Assembly (NCBI RefSeq): GCF_030525755.1
Contig: NZ_JAUNEC010000002.1
Span: 1 to 64,000, forward strand
DNA length: 64,000 nt
Reading direction: 5' to 3'
DNA from: Alysiella sp.
GTDB lineage: Bacteria; Pseudomonadota; Gammaproteobacteria; Burkholderiales; Neisseriaceae
The notes under the pieces are model-generated. The model saw only the letters and a list, made by a program, of their open reading frames with translations. It had not been told where the DNA came from and did no database searches. Shown here piece by piece: positions 28,555-37,543 of this stretch. How positions within the stretch are numbered: position 1 is the first letter of the stretch; each line of letters opens with the position of its first letter. The position numbers were made by a program, and so were the translations under genes.

Positions 28555-29682
28555 ATGTGGACATTCCCCCACTACACCCCACACCGCCCGATTGATTGGG
28601 CGCAACTGACCCAACATTATGCGTGGCTGGACGAAATGCGCCACGTCCCCCAAGACCCCGAATGGCATGGCGAAGGCGATGTTTTGACCCACACGCAAAT
28701 GGTGGTGGACGAATTGTTCAGGCTGCCTGAATTTGCCGAATTATCGCCACAAAATCAACATATTCTGTTCACAGCCGCCCTGTTGCACGATGTGGAAAAA
28801 CGCAGCACCACCCACGAAGAAATCGTGGACGGCAAAACGCGCATCGTCTCGCCACGCCACGCGCAAAAAGGCGAATACACCGCACGACAAATTCTCTACC
28901 GCGACATCGCCACCCCCTTTACCGTGCGCGAGCAAATTTGCAAACTGGTGCGCCTGCACGGTCTGCCACTTTGGGCAATCAGCAAACCCGACCCCGAACG
29001 CGCGGTGATTGCCGCCAGTTTGGTGCTGGACACGCGCCTGTTGGCGATGTTGGCGCGCGCAGACGTGTTGGGACGCATTTGTGCCGACCAAACAGATTTA
29101 TTGTTGCGAATTGATTTATTTGAAGAAATGTGCAAAGACTTGAATTGCTGGGGACAAGCACGACCATTCGCCACGCCCCAAGCACGTTATCACTATTTAA
29201 ATCAAGGCGGTAGCGCAGATTATGTGCCGTATGACGATTTCACTTGCGAAGTCGTAATGATGTGTGCTTTGGCAGGTTCAGGAAAAGACACCTTTATTCA
29301 CAAACACTTATCCCACCTACCCACCCTTTCGCTGGACGACATACGCCGCGCCCACAAACTTAATCCCGCCAACAGCCACGATACCGCCCAAGCCGTGCGA
29401 ATCGGCAAAGAATTGGCGAAACAATATTTGCGCGAAAAACGCGATTTTGTCTTCAACGCCACCAATTTAAACCGCGATTTACGCAGCAAATGGACGGATA
29501 TTTTTGCCGCATATGGCGCAAAAATCAAAATCGTGTATTTGGAAGTGCCATATGCCAAGCTCTTGAAACAAAACAAACAACGCGAACACGCCGTACCCGA
29601 ACACGTTTTAATGCAAATGTTGGGCAAATTGGAAATACCCAGTTTTGATGAAGCCCATGAAATTGCGTTTCAGGCAGCCTGA
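28555..29682 (+). CDS. HD-domain phosphoesterase / polynucleotide 5'-kinase fusion (HD-Pnk-like)
   Basis: A 375-residue two-domain protein. The N-terminal HD domain shows GDVLTHTQMV (H46), ALLHDVEK (H78-D79), the RH at 101-102 and RADVLG (D170) as metal ligands. The C-terminal domain has a P-loop, ALAGSGKDT (K244), followed by a SLDDIRR segment and the NATNLNRDLR segment of polynucleotide-kinase-like P-loop proteins. This architecture equals the HD-Pnk enzyme studied in Runella slithyformis, which removes 2',3'-cyclic phosphate and phosphorylates 5'-OH ends. Together with the ligase it forms a likely end-healing and sealing pathway. The final codons and stop are a DUS (TTTCAGGCAGCCTGA read as FQAA-stop). 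Confidence 0.85.
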   Translation: MWTFPHYTPHRPIDWAQLTQHYAWLDEMRHVPQDPEWHGEGDVLTHTQMVVDELFRLPEFAELSPQNQHILFTAALLHDVEKRSTTHEEIVDGKTRIVSPRHAQKGEYTARQILYRDIATPFTVREQICKLVRLHGLPLWAISKPDPERAVIAASLVLDTRLLAMLARADVLGRICADQTDLLLRIDLFEEMCKDLNCWGQARPFATPQARYHYLNQGGSADYVPYDDFTCEVVMMCALAGSGKDTFIHKHLSHLPTLSLDDIRRAHKLNPANSHDTAQAVRIGKELAKQYLREKRDFVFNATNLNRDLRSKWTDIFAAYGAKIKIVYLEVPYAKLLKQNKQREHAVPEHVLMQMLGKLEIPSFDEAHEIAFQAA

Positions 29683-29730
29683 AAACGGCTGTGGAAACCG
29701 CGTGGCAAATGGTGAGTAATCTTAAATAGA

Positions 29731-29762
29731 AAAACTGCCTGAAAACTTTCAGGCAGCTTTTT
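29731..29762. terminator. DUS hairpin, bidirectional terminator between HD-Pnk and uvrC
   Basis: CTGCCTGAAA (29735-29744) pairs with TTTCAGGCAG (29747-29756); A-rich and T-rich flanks make it usable in both directions. It stands between convergent genes. Confidence 0.75.
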
Positions 29763-29776
29763 GCATGATTTTCGCG

Positions 29777-31615
29777 TTAAACACCGTGAAAATGGTCGTA
29801 AATTTTCCGTGCCAAATCCATGCTGATGCCATCGGTTTGCGCCAAATCGTCCACGCTGGCTGCCTGAACGCCACGCAATCCCCCAAATTTCAACAACAAT
29901 GCCGCTTTGCGTTTCGCGCCCACCCCTGCGATGTCTTGCAATGATGAGGTGATGCGCGTTTTGTCGCGCTTGGCTCTCATGCCTGTGATGGCGAAACGGT
30001 GGCTTTCATCGCGTATGGTTTGCAATAAATGCAGGGCAGGGCTGTTTTCAGGCAGCCTGAACATTTTGTTTTGAAACGGCAAAATCAATTCTTCCAAACC
30101 CGCTTTGCGTTCCACGCCTTTGGCTATGCCCACAATCGGCATTTGCAAACCCAATTCTGCCCACACTTGCAAAGCCATGTTCACTTGCCCTTTGCCGCCG
30201 TCTATCAGCACCACATCGGGAAAACGCACCGTTTCGCCCTGCGCGGCTGCCTGAACCATTTTGCCATAACGCCGCGTCAGCACTTCGCGCATGGCGGCAT
30301 AGTCATCGCCAGCTTTGGCGGTGGCGATGTTGTAGCGGCGATATTGTTTGGGCTGCATGGCAAAATCATCGTACACCACGCAACTTGCCATGGTTGCCTC
30401 GCCCTGCGTGTGGCTGATGTCAAAGCATTCCAAACGGTGCAACTCGTTTTCAGGCAGCCCCAAAATGTGTGCCAAGTCCGCAACACGCTGTTTTTGATTG
30501 CCATTTTGGCGCTGGTGTTGCGACAAAGCCAGTTGTGCGTTGCGTGTGGCATTGTCCAGCCACACTTTGCGCTCGCCGCGTTCGGGTTGGACGATGGCGA
30601 TTTTCTTGCCATGTTCCGCATTCAACGCGGTGTGTAGGCTTTCAGGCAGCCTGAAATTCACAATCAACACATCGGGCTTGTTTTTGCCCAAATAATGTTG
30701 TGCAACAAAGGCTTGGGCATAATCATCAATTTGCGGATTCGGGTCGTGGCGCGTATCGGGAAAGAAATTTTTGTCGCCAACATGTCGCCCACCGCGCACG
30801 CTCGCCCAATGCACACACACCTGCCCCTGTTCTACACAAATCACAATAATATCAATATCTTGTTGATTGTTGGGCGTGTGGCTGTCAATAAATTGCTTGG
30901 CTTGCACCACGCTCAAAGCCTGAATCTGGTCGCGCCATTTTGCCGCCTGTTCAAAATCCAAGTTTTCGGCAGCTTGTAACATATTCTGTTCCCAAGTCTT
31001 TAATAAATCAGCCGTTTTGCCATTTAGGAAGTCGGTGGCAGCCTGAACGCTTTGCGCGTAATCCGCCCCATCAATCGCCCCCACGCAAGGCGCAGAACAA
31101 CGCTTGATTTGGTGGAGCAAGCACGCACGGTCGCGGTGGGCAAACACGCTGTCTTCGCAAGTCCTTAATTGGAAAACTTTTTGCAAAATTTCCATGCTGT
31201 CGCGCACCGCATAGCCGTTGGGATAAGGACCAAAAAAACGATGTGGCTTTTTTGGCGTGCCGCGAAAATACGCCAAACGCGGAAAATCGTGTCCGCTCAA
31301 CATCAAATAGGGATAGGATTTGTCATCGCGAAACAAAATATTGTATTTGGGGTTCAAAGATTTAATCAGGTTGTTTTCCAAAATCAAGGCTTCTGCCTCG
31401 CTGTTGGTCAGCGTGATTTCCACTTTGGCAACCTGTTTCAACATCAACTGAATGCGTGGCGAATGGTCGTTTTTTTGGAAATAGCTGGACACGCGGCGTT
31501 TCAAATTCACCGCCTTGCCAACGTAAAGCACGGTATCGTCAGCCGACATCATGCGGTACACACCAGCCGATGTGGGCAAGGTTTTCAGAAAAACATCAAG
31601 ATTAAATGCAGACAT
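29777..31615 (-). CDS. uvrC: UvrABC system protein C
   Basis: UvrC makes both incisions in nucleotide excision repair. The 612-residue product has the GIY-YIG nuclease at residues about 12-90 (GVYRMMSADDTVLYVGKAVN), a UVR segment near 200-235, the RNase-H-like endonuclease (LECFDISHTQGEATMASCVV) and tandem helix-hairpin-helix at the end (IAGVGAKRKAALLLKFGG). The ATG at 31615 gives MSAFNLDVFLKTLP. The frame extends upstream to 31633 but adds only MFRLPE, a translated DUS, and was rejected. In-frame DUS encode FRLPE twice (near 30050 and 30640). Confidence 0.96.
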   Translation of the reverse strand: MSAFNLDVFLKTLPTSAGVYRMMSADDTVLYVGKAVNLKRRVSSYFQKNDHSPRIQLMLKQVAKVEITLTNSEAEALILENNLIKSLNPKYNILFRDDKSYPYLMLSGHDFPRLAYFRGTPKKPHRFFGPYPNGYAVRDSMEILQKVFQLRTCEDSVFAHRDRACLLHQIKRCSAPCVGAIDGADYAQSVQAATDFLNGKTADLLKTWEQNMLQAAENLDFEQAAKWRDQIQALSVVQAKQFIDSHTPNNQQDIDIIVICVEQGQVCVHWASVRGGRHVGDKNFFPDTRHDPNPQIDDYAQAFVAQHYLGKNKPDVLIVNFRLPESLHTALNAEHGKKIAIVQPERGERKVWLDNATRNAQLALSQHQRQNGNQKQRVADLAHILGLPENELHRLECFDISHTQGEATMASCVVYDDFAMQPKQYRRYNIATAKAGDDYAAMREVLTRRYGKMVQAAAQGETVRFPDVVLIDGGKGQVNMALQVWAELGLQMPIVGIAKGVERKAGLEELILPFQNKMFRLPENSPALHLLQTIRDESHRFAITGMRAKRDKTRITSSLQDIAGVGAKRKAALLLKFGGLRGVQAASVDDLAQTDGISMDLARKIYDHFHGV

Positions 31616-31684
31616 TTCAGGCAGCCTGAACAATGGAAAATAGGGGAATTATCGCATTTTTGCGCTTTTCAGGCTGCCAGAAAT

Positions 31685-31861
31685 TCACAGAATGGTTTAT
31701 TGTATATGCCAGCTGTTGTTGCCAAGAAATACAATCCTGATATTCAAGTCCATTATGAGCGGCTGCTGGCAAGCGATTGGGACAGTTTTGCTTCGGTGTA
31801 TTCAAACACCAAATTGTTTATCAAGCCCAAACTGTGTGAATTTTTTGACAATTTAGGCTGA
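31685..31861 (+). pseudogene. C-terminal scrap of an IS110-family transposase
   Basis: The frame reads GLLYMPAVVAKKYNPDIQVH, then an internal deletion, then KLFIKPKLCEFFDNLG and a stop. Sequence and end match the relic at 25386-25952, including the downstream GACTGGAAAGAT, so both derive from one IS. About 390 bases between uvrC and the next gene contain only this scrap and DUS copies. Confidence 0.8.
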
Positions 31862-32007
31862 CTGGAAAGATGGTATTTATAAGAAATATTTCAGGCAGTC
31901 TGAATATTTTTATCGAGTGCTGAAAGGCGGCTTGATGACATTAAGATAGATGCGAGATGGTTGGGGCATCTGTATAATGGCATGGTTAAATTCTTGAAAT
32001 GGTGCAT

Positions 32008-33060
32008 ATGTCTTTAATACAAAATTTGCCTGCGGGCAGCTTGGACGTGGTGGGCGATGTGCATGGTCAGTTTGAGGCTTTGCAGAATTTGTTGCACTAT
32101 TTGGGTTATCGTCCCGATGGCAGCCACCCACAAGGACGAAAGTTGGTGTTTGTGGGCGATTTGGCAGACAGAGGTCCTGACTCGCCTGCGGTGTTTGAGT
32201 GGTTCAGGCAGGCTTATCGTGCTGGCAATGCCTTGATGGTATTGGGTAATCATGAATTAAATTTATTGAACCGCGAAGCGAAAGATGGTTCGGGCTGGTT
32301 TTTTCATCAGCGCGCGCAATTGGATGAACCCAATTACGCGCCTTGGTCTAGGCTGCCTGAAAATGGTAAACAGGCTTTGTGGGATTTATTGAAACGCCAA
32401 CCGATTATTTTGCAGCGTGCGGATTTGCGGATTGTGCATGCGGCGTGGTTGCCCAATGCGGTGTCGCGTTTGTTGGACTGTGTGGAACAAAAATGTCCCA
32501 GCGAATATTATGGCGAGTGGGACGATGAATTGAATTGCTGCATCAAACATGCACCTTGGTTTGATGATTATTTGGCGGAGCAGCGTTTGCACGCACATGG
32601 TTTGGAAAATCCGTCTATTGTGCCGCCTTTGATGCCTGCCACGGCAGCACATGATGTTTATCGCAACAGCAGCCACCCGATGCGGGCTTTGGTTTGTGGT
32701 ACAGAAAAAGCGGCAGCAGAACCGTTTTTTGCTGGTGGGCGTTGGCGATTTTCGGTGCGTGATGCGTGGTGGGACGATTATCGCGATAACGCACATGTGA
32801 TAGTGGGACATTATTGGCGACCATGGTTTACCCATATGCCTCAACCCAAACACCGTCAAGGCATGTTTGATTTCCCCTCGAATCATTGGCATGGTGCGCG
32901 TAAGAATGTGTTTTGCATTGATTTTTCAGTTGGCGCACGTTGGCGCGACCGCAAACGCAATATTGCGCCAACCGACTCGCAATACCGTTTGGCAGCGATG
33001 CGTTGGCCTGAAAAAATTTTGGTGTTTGACAATGGGGAAACAGTGGAAACGGTGGTTTAA
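32008..33060 (+). CDS. Metallophosphoesterase (calcineurin-like phosphatase)
   Basis: A 350-residue cytosolic metallophosphatase. The metal and phosphate motifs are in order: GDVHGQ near residue 15, GDLADRGPDS near residue 50, GNHELNLL near residue 80, a histidine in RIVHAAW, and GHYWRPW further on. The set resembles ApaH/PrpE-like diadenosine polyphosphatase or protein phosphatase families, but the protein is longer than ApaH. The ATG at 32008 (MSLIQNLPAG) was chosen over 31999 by similarity to family N-termini; no binding site decides. The stop codon abuts a solitary IS end. The substrate is unknown. Confidence 0.8.
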   Translation: MSLIQNLPAGSLDVVGDVHGQFEALQNLLHYLGYRPDGSHPQGRKLVFVGDLADRGPDSPAVFEWFRQAYRAGNALMVLGNHELNLLNREAKDGSGWFFHQRAQLDEPNYAPWSRLPENGKQALWDLLKRQPIILQRADLRIVHAAWLPNAVSRLLDCVEQKCPSEYYGEWDDELNCCIKHAPWFDDYLAEQRLHAHGLENPSIVPPLMPATAAHDVYRNSSHPMRALVCGTEKAAAEPFFAGGRWRFSVRDAWWDDYRDNAHVIVGHYWRPWFTHMPQPKHRQGMFDFPSNHWHGARKNVFCIDFSVGARWRDRKRNIAPTDSQYRLAAMRWPEKILVFDNGETVETVV

Positions 33061-33078
33061 GAACCTGTATTCATTAAG
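33059..33078. mobile_element. Solitary insertion-sequence end
   Basis: AAGAACCTGTATTCATTAAG begins at the last two bases of the phosphatase stop codon. The same sequence, inverted, forms the right border of the element at 33363-33526, and AGAACCTGTATTCA is also its left border. This is a third copy of the end, without its element. Confidence 0.55.
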
Positions 33079-33273
33079 GTTGATGGTGGTTTATGGTGTG
33101 ACATCAGGCTGCCTGAAAACCCCAATCTCATCAAAATATGTTGCTTAATGAGCCATTCTTATCTCGCTCCAAGATTTGCCAAATTCTCTGATGCGGTATC
33201 CAAATTTGAAAACTTGGTACATTTGCCCCGTAAGCAGGGGTAGGAACAGGGAATGAAAATCATTGTATACTGC

Positions 33274-33362
33274 CATAGTTGTAGAAGTGAAAAAGCAGTA
33301 CAAGGCGACAACGTCCACCGTGAGTGGTACATAAGGGTGTTGGCAACGCCGTACTGCTTTTA
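33274..33362. mobile_element. Correia-like MITE, right end lost
   Basis: The left end CATAGTTGTAGAAGTGAAAA and the internal blocks GTACAAGGCGACAACG, GTACATAAGGGTGTTGGCAA and CGCCGTACTGC match the other copies. At 33363 the sequence passes directly into the IS-derived element, so the right terminus is missing. From 33079 to 33273 I see only one DUS (33108) and no gene. Confidence 0.7.
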
Positions 33363-33526
33363 GAACCTGTATTCACAATCTCAATAGTTTGCTTTTATCG
33401 CCACTTCATGCGCCGACTGCCTTGGCTTTTCACGCTGATATGTTCAATATTGGCATGAAAATCCGCCTTGTATTCGCAAGAATGGACAATAAAATCAAGC
33501 CATCAATCTTATGAATACAGGTTCTT
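33363..33526. mobile_element. 164-bp IS-derived mini-element with 14-bp terminal inverted repeats
   Basis: AGAACCTGTATTCA (33363-33376) and TGAATACAGGTTCT (33513-33526) are perfect inverted repeats. Read on the minus strand, the interior has an open stretch HSCEYKADFHANIEHISVKS, then QGSRRMKWR and a stop, probably the end of the parent transposase. The rest of the transposase is absent. It is an internally deleted copy, MITE-like. I cannot name the IS family with confidence. The bases from 33527 to 33693 before glnE show nothing. Confidence 0.7.
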
Positions 33527-33693
33527 AGTTCTGCGGCAATATTTTGTTTTGCGGTACACGACCTGTAATTTGTTCCTTCCTCCGTTAGAAACGATGAAGG
33601 GAATAGATTGTTGAGAAATTGTCGTATACTGAAATTTTGTTTAAAAAGAAATGGTTTGTTTCGCTGGCAGTCCATTTTTACTGAAAGTCGTCC

Positions 33694-36384
33694 ATGAATA
33701 CCTATGCCATGCTTGCCTTTGCCCGCTCTCATTCCCTTTGGTTATCGCGCCAGCTTGACCACAATAAATTGGACGGCGTACATTTGGCACATATCTTGGC
33801 AAAACCACTTGAAAAAACCGATTTTATGGCATTTGCCGATTGGCAAGGCTTTCAGGCGACCTTGAATGAAAGCGAATTGGCACGGCAGTTGCGGATTTTG
33901 CGCCGTTATGTGCTGGCACAGATTATGGTGCGTGATTTAAACCGCGTATCCGATTTGGCGGAAGTAACGCGTACGATTACCGAATTTGCCGATTTTGCGG
34001 TGAACACGGCGGCAGCGTTTGCCGAGCAATATTATCGTGAAATGTATGGCACACCTAAAGGACGGCATACGGGTGTGGCACAGCATTTGAGTGTGGTGGC
34101 AATGGGCAAGGCAGGTGGTTTTGAGTTGAACGTGTCTTCCGATATTGACTTGATTTTCATCTATGGCGAAGCAGGCGAAACGGACGGACGGCGCAGCCAA
34201 GACAATCAAACGTTTTTTACCAAAGTTGGACGCAAAATCATTGCTTTATTGGACGATATCACAGACGAAGGACAGGTTTTTCGTGTGGATATGCGCTTGC
34301 GACCTGATGGCGACAGCGGTGCGCTGGTGTGGAGCGAAACGGCTTTGGAACAATATTTGATGACGCAAGGGCGCGAGTGGGAACGTTATGCGTGGTGCAA
34401 AGGGCGCGTAGTAACGCCGTATGCCAATGACATTGTTGGTGTCGTGCGTCCCTTTGTATTCCGCAAATATTTGGATTACAACGCCTATGCTGCTATGCGT
34501 GATTTGCACCGTCAAATTCGTGCCGAAGCCACCAAAAAATACAGCGCAGACAACATCAAATTGGGTGCAGGTGGCATACGCGAAGTGGAATTTGTGGCAC
34601 AAATTTTCCAGATGATACGCGGCGGTCAGCATAAAACCTTGCAATTAAAAGGCACACAAGAAACGCTGCAACGTTTGGCGCAAATGCAGATGCTGCCTGA
34701 AAACACGGTAGCAGATTTGTTGGCAGCCTACCGTTTTTTGCGTGATGTGGAACACCGCTTGCAATACTGGGACGACCAACAAACCCAAACGCTGCCTGAA
34801 AACGCCGAACAACAGCAATTATTGGCGCAAAGCATGGGTTTTGCCAATTATGCTGCTTTTTCAGGCAGCCTGAATGCCCATCGCCAAGTTGTTGCTCAAG
34901 TGTTTGCTCAAATTCTTGCTGAACCCGAAGCCGAAAATACCGATGATGCACCTTATAGCAGCGTGTGGTTAAATGCCGATGACATCAGCAACAATGTTGC
35001 TACACTTACCGATATAGGTTTCAGGCAGCCTGAAAGCCTCGCTCAACGCCTGTGGCAATTGAAAAACAGCAATCGCTATCGCCAACTTTCCGTACAAGCA
35101 CAACCACGTTTTGATGCGATTGTGCCACGTCTGATTGAAGCAGCTGCCAGCACGCACGCACCTGATGAAGCGATATGGCGTTTGTTGTCGTTTTTGGAAA
35201 CCATCAGCCGCCGTTCTGCTTATTTGGCGTTTCTCAACCACTATCCACAAGCACGCAAACAGCTTGCCAACTTGATGGCACAAAGTGCATGGTTGGCAGA
35301 ATATTTGCAACAACACCCCATTTTATTAGATGAACTGTTGTCTGCACAACTGATGCAGCCTTTGGACTGGCGCACACTCAAAACCGAACTTTCAGGCAGC
35401 CTCAATGCCTGTGAAGACACAGAAAGCAAAATGGACACCCTGCGCCGTTTTCAACACGCGCAAATTTTCCGTTTGGCAATGCAAGATTTGGCAGGGTGTT
35501 GGACTGTAGAGGCATTAAGCGATGAACTTTCCCTGCTGGCCGATACCATACTGACACTCACGTTGGAACACGCGTGGCAAAGCATACCCAAAACCCACAG
35601 ACCAGACCCGCAATTTGCCATCATTGCCTACGGCAAATTGGGAGGCAAAGAATTGGGTTACACCTCCGATTTGGACTTGGTTTACCTGTATGATGACCCA
35701 CACCCCGAAGCCGCCGACCATTACGCTAAACTTGCACGCCGTTTGAACACATGGCTTTCAGGCAGCACAGGTGCAGGCACACTTTACGACACCGATTTGC
35801 GTTTGCGTCCCGATGGCGACAACGGCTTCATCGTCCACAGCATCACCGCTTTTGAACACTATCAACACGAAAAAGCATGGACTTGGGAGCATCAAGCCTT
35901 AACCCGCGCCCGTTTTGTGTGTGGTAGCGAAACCGTGGGCAAGCAATTTGAAAACATACGCCGCGCCATTTTGACTCAGCCGCGTGATGAACAAAAATTG
36001 CATCAAGAGATAATTGAAATGCGCGAAAAAATGTTTCCCACGCATCCGCCTGTGGACAGCGATGTTAAATACGCACGTGGTGGCGTAGTGGACGTAGAAT
36101 TTATGGTGCAATATTTGGTGTTGGCAAAAAGTGCAACTGAACCAGCCTTATTGGAAAATTACGGCAACATTGCCCTTTTGGGTATGGCGGCACGGCGCAG
36201 TTTAATTGATGCAGACATTGCCCAACAAGCTGCCGATGCGTATCGCCGTTTCCGACACATTCAACATAACACAAAATTGCGCGACATCGCACACGTTCAA
36301 ATTGATGAAACATTATTGGCAGACTATGCAGTAGTTAAAACATTGTGGCAACAGGTATTTGGGCAAGCAGCAAAGGCTGTCTGA
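33694..36384 (+). CDS. glnE: Bifunctional glutamine synthetase adenylyltransferase/deadenylase
   Basis: GlnE adds and removes AMP on glutamine synthetase in response to PII, tuning ammonia assimilation. The 896-residue product has two nucleotidyltransferase modules: GKAGGFELNVSSDIDLIF near residues 138-154 and GKLGGKELGYTSDLDLVY near 647-664. Helical linkers follow each module. The length is a little under the E. coli 946. In-frame DUS encode SGSLN, FRQPES and SGSLNA, showing that uptake sequences are tolerated at surface loops. It stands alone, preceded by repeat remnants. Confidence 0.95.
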   Translation: MNTYAMLAFARSHSLWLSRQLDHNKLDGVHLAHILAKPLEKTDFMAFADWQGFQATLNESELARQLRILRRYVLAQIMVRDLNRVSDLAEVTRTITEFADFAVNTAAAFAEQYYREMYGTPKGRHTGVAQHLSVVAMGKAGGFELNVSSDIDLIFIYGEAGETDGRRSQDNQTFFTKVGRKIIALLDDITDEGQVFRVDMRLRPDGDSGALVWSETALEQYLMTQGREWERYAWCKGRVVTPYANDIVGVVRPFVFRKYLDYNAYAAMRDLHRQIRAEATKKYSADNIKLGAGGIREVEFVAQIFQMIRGGQHKTLQLKGTQETLQRLAQMQMLPENTVADLLAAYRFLRDVEHRLQYWDDQQTQTLPENAEQQQLLAQSMGFANYAAFSGSLNAHRQVVAQVFAQILAEPEAENTDDAPYSSVWLNADDISNNVATLTDIGFRQPESLAQRLWQLKNSNRYRQLSVQAQPRFDAIVPRLIEAAASTHAPDEAIWRLLSFLETISRRSAYLAFLNHYPQARKQLANLMAQSAWLAEYLQQHPILLDELLSAQLMQPLDWRTLKTELSGSLNACEDTESKMDTLRRFQHAQIFRLAMQDLAGCWTVEALSDELSLLADTILTLTLEHAWQSIPKTHRPDPQFAIIAYGKLGGKELGYTSDLDLVYLYDDPHPEAADHYAKLARRLNTWLSGSTGAGTLYDTDLRLRPDGDNGFIVHSITAFEHYQHEKAWTWEHQALTRARFVCGSETVGKQFENIRRAILTQPRDEQKLHQEIIEMREKMFPTHPPVDSDVKYARGGVVDVEFMVQYLVLAKSATEPALLENYGNIALLGMAARRSLIDADIAQQAADAYRRFRHIQHNTKLRDIAHVQIDETLLADYAVVKTLWQQVFGQAAKAV

Positions 36385-36426
36385 AATCCAACCCAAACTT
36401 ACCAAGTTCTCAAATCTACCGCCGCA

Positions 36427-36471
36427 TAGCAACTGTATTTTTACCTGACGGGGTTAAAAATACAGTTGCTA
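36427..36471. repeat. 17-base perfect inverted repeat after glnE
   Basis: TAGCAACTGTATTTTTA (36427-36443) is repeated in inverted form at 36455-36471 around an 11-base centre (CCTGACGGGGT). Outside it, CAAGTTCT and AGAACTTG lie on opposite sides. There is no T-run after the stem. Near 36545 the fragment CAGTTTCAGAATTGAAAAG repeats the left end of the MITE at 24993. The 326 bases between glnE and the next gene hold no other feature. Confidence 0.6.
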
Positions 36472-36710
36472 CGAAGAACTTGCCAAACCCGATATTTGAG
36501 ACAGGAAAACAGATTAACGTTCATCTTAAAAAGTTGTTGTGTACAGTTTCAGAATTGAAAAGCACTACAACCATTCTAAAAAGCAGCTTGAAAGTTTATG
36601 TTAAAAATCACAATTTCCCTTGCCAATATGCCACTTATTCAGGCATAGTGAAAAGTGTCTGAACAAGGCAACATTAATCTTACCATGAGTAACTGCATAA
36701 GGAGCATGAC

Positions 36711-37022
36711 ATGAAACGCGATTTTGACAAACAAAAAGAAGCCCTGTTAAATGAAATCCGCAGCGTATTAAATGAAGTAGAGAGCCTGTATCAAGACGGC
36801 ATAGAACAAGGGGAAGAGGAAACCCGCGCATTAAAGGCACGTTTAAAAGGTCAGTTGCGCGATGTACAAAATAAACTTCAAGATTTTGAAGAACGTGCAG
36901 TAGAACAAGTGAAAATCCATGCCAAACGTGCTGATGACTATGTCAACGAAAAGCCTTATTATGCAATGGGTTTCGCAGCTTTGGCGGGTTTGGTTGTAGG
37001 GGTTTTACTGAACCGCCGTTAA
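36711..37022 (+). CDS. DUF883/ElaB-YqjD-like membrane-anchored protein
   Basis: A 103-residue protein with a long charged helix (residues 1-78, coiled-coil-like) and a single C-terminal membrane segment GFAALAGLVVGVLLNRR. This is the ElaB/YqjD/YgaM layout; those proteins tether ribosomes or other factors to the inner membrane in stationary phase. The ATG follows AAGGAG. Two YqjE- and YqjK-like genes come next, as in the E. coli yqjDEK order. Confidence 0.88.
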   Translation: MKRDFDKQKEALLNEIRSVLNEVESLYQDGIEQGEEETRALKARLKGQLRDVQNKLQDFEERAVEQVKIHAKRADDYVNEKPYYAMGFAALAGLVVGVLLNRR

Positions 37023-37045
37023 CCGTCTCTATTGAATAGACAAAC

Positions 37046-37076
37046 AAAAGCTGTCTGCATTTTCAGGCAGCTTTTT
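37046..37076 (+). terminator. Terminator-like hairpin between the YqjD- and YqjE-like genes
   Basis: AAAAGCTGTCTG (37046-37057) pairs with CAGGCAGCTTTT (37064-37075) with one mismatch, then T-rich sequence. It lies within the presumed operon, so it may attenuate. The right arm is a partial DUS. Confidence 0.6.
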
Positions 37077-37102
37077 GAATTTTGAATAAGGAAAGCAAAA
37101 GC

Positions 37103-37543
37103 ATGGGGATTCGCCAAGAAATCAATCATTTCAAAAACCTATGGCTACACGGCTCGGAATTATTGCTCTTGCGCGTGCGCCTGCTGCGTTTGGATATGGA
37201 AGAACAACTGGCGGGCATCATCAAAATTGTTGCCTGCATCGCTTTTGCTGCTGTTTTAACTTTAATTTTCTTAATGGCATTATTATTGGGGTTGAATGCC
37301 ATGCTGCCTGAACACATCAAAATCGGGGTATTTTTTGGTGTTGCCATTATTGCGCTGCTTGCTTTATTACTGATGATTTATCGTATTCCCATCATTTGGC
37401 AAAACAGTCGCAAGCCATTAAACCATACCCTAAACGAAATGCAAAACGACCTTGCCCATTTACGTGGCACAACCCATTCCCATTTTGACCCCTTATTTCA
37501 GGAGCAATCTGATGAGTCATTCCAATCGCAAACAAGAGCGTGA
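37103..37543 (+). CDS. YqjE-like (phage-holin superfamily) membrane protein
   Basis: A 146-residue protein with an amphipathic start and two strong membrane segments (about residues 41-70 and 76-100), as in the YqjE/holin_3_6 family. Function is not established. The ATG at 37103 (MGIRQEINHFK) follows AAGGAAA; a TTG at 37082 would add seven residues. Its 3' end overlaps the next gene by 32 bases. Confidence 0.8.
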   Translation: MGIRQEINHFKNLWLHGSELLLLRVRLLRLDMEEQLAGIIKIVACIAFAAVLTLIFLMALLLGLNAMLPEHIKIGVFFGVAIIALLALLLMIYRIPIIWQNSRKPLNHTLNEMQNDLAHLRGTTHSHFDPLFQEQSDESFQSQTRA

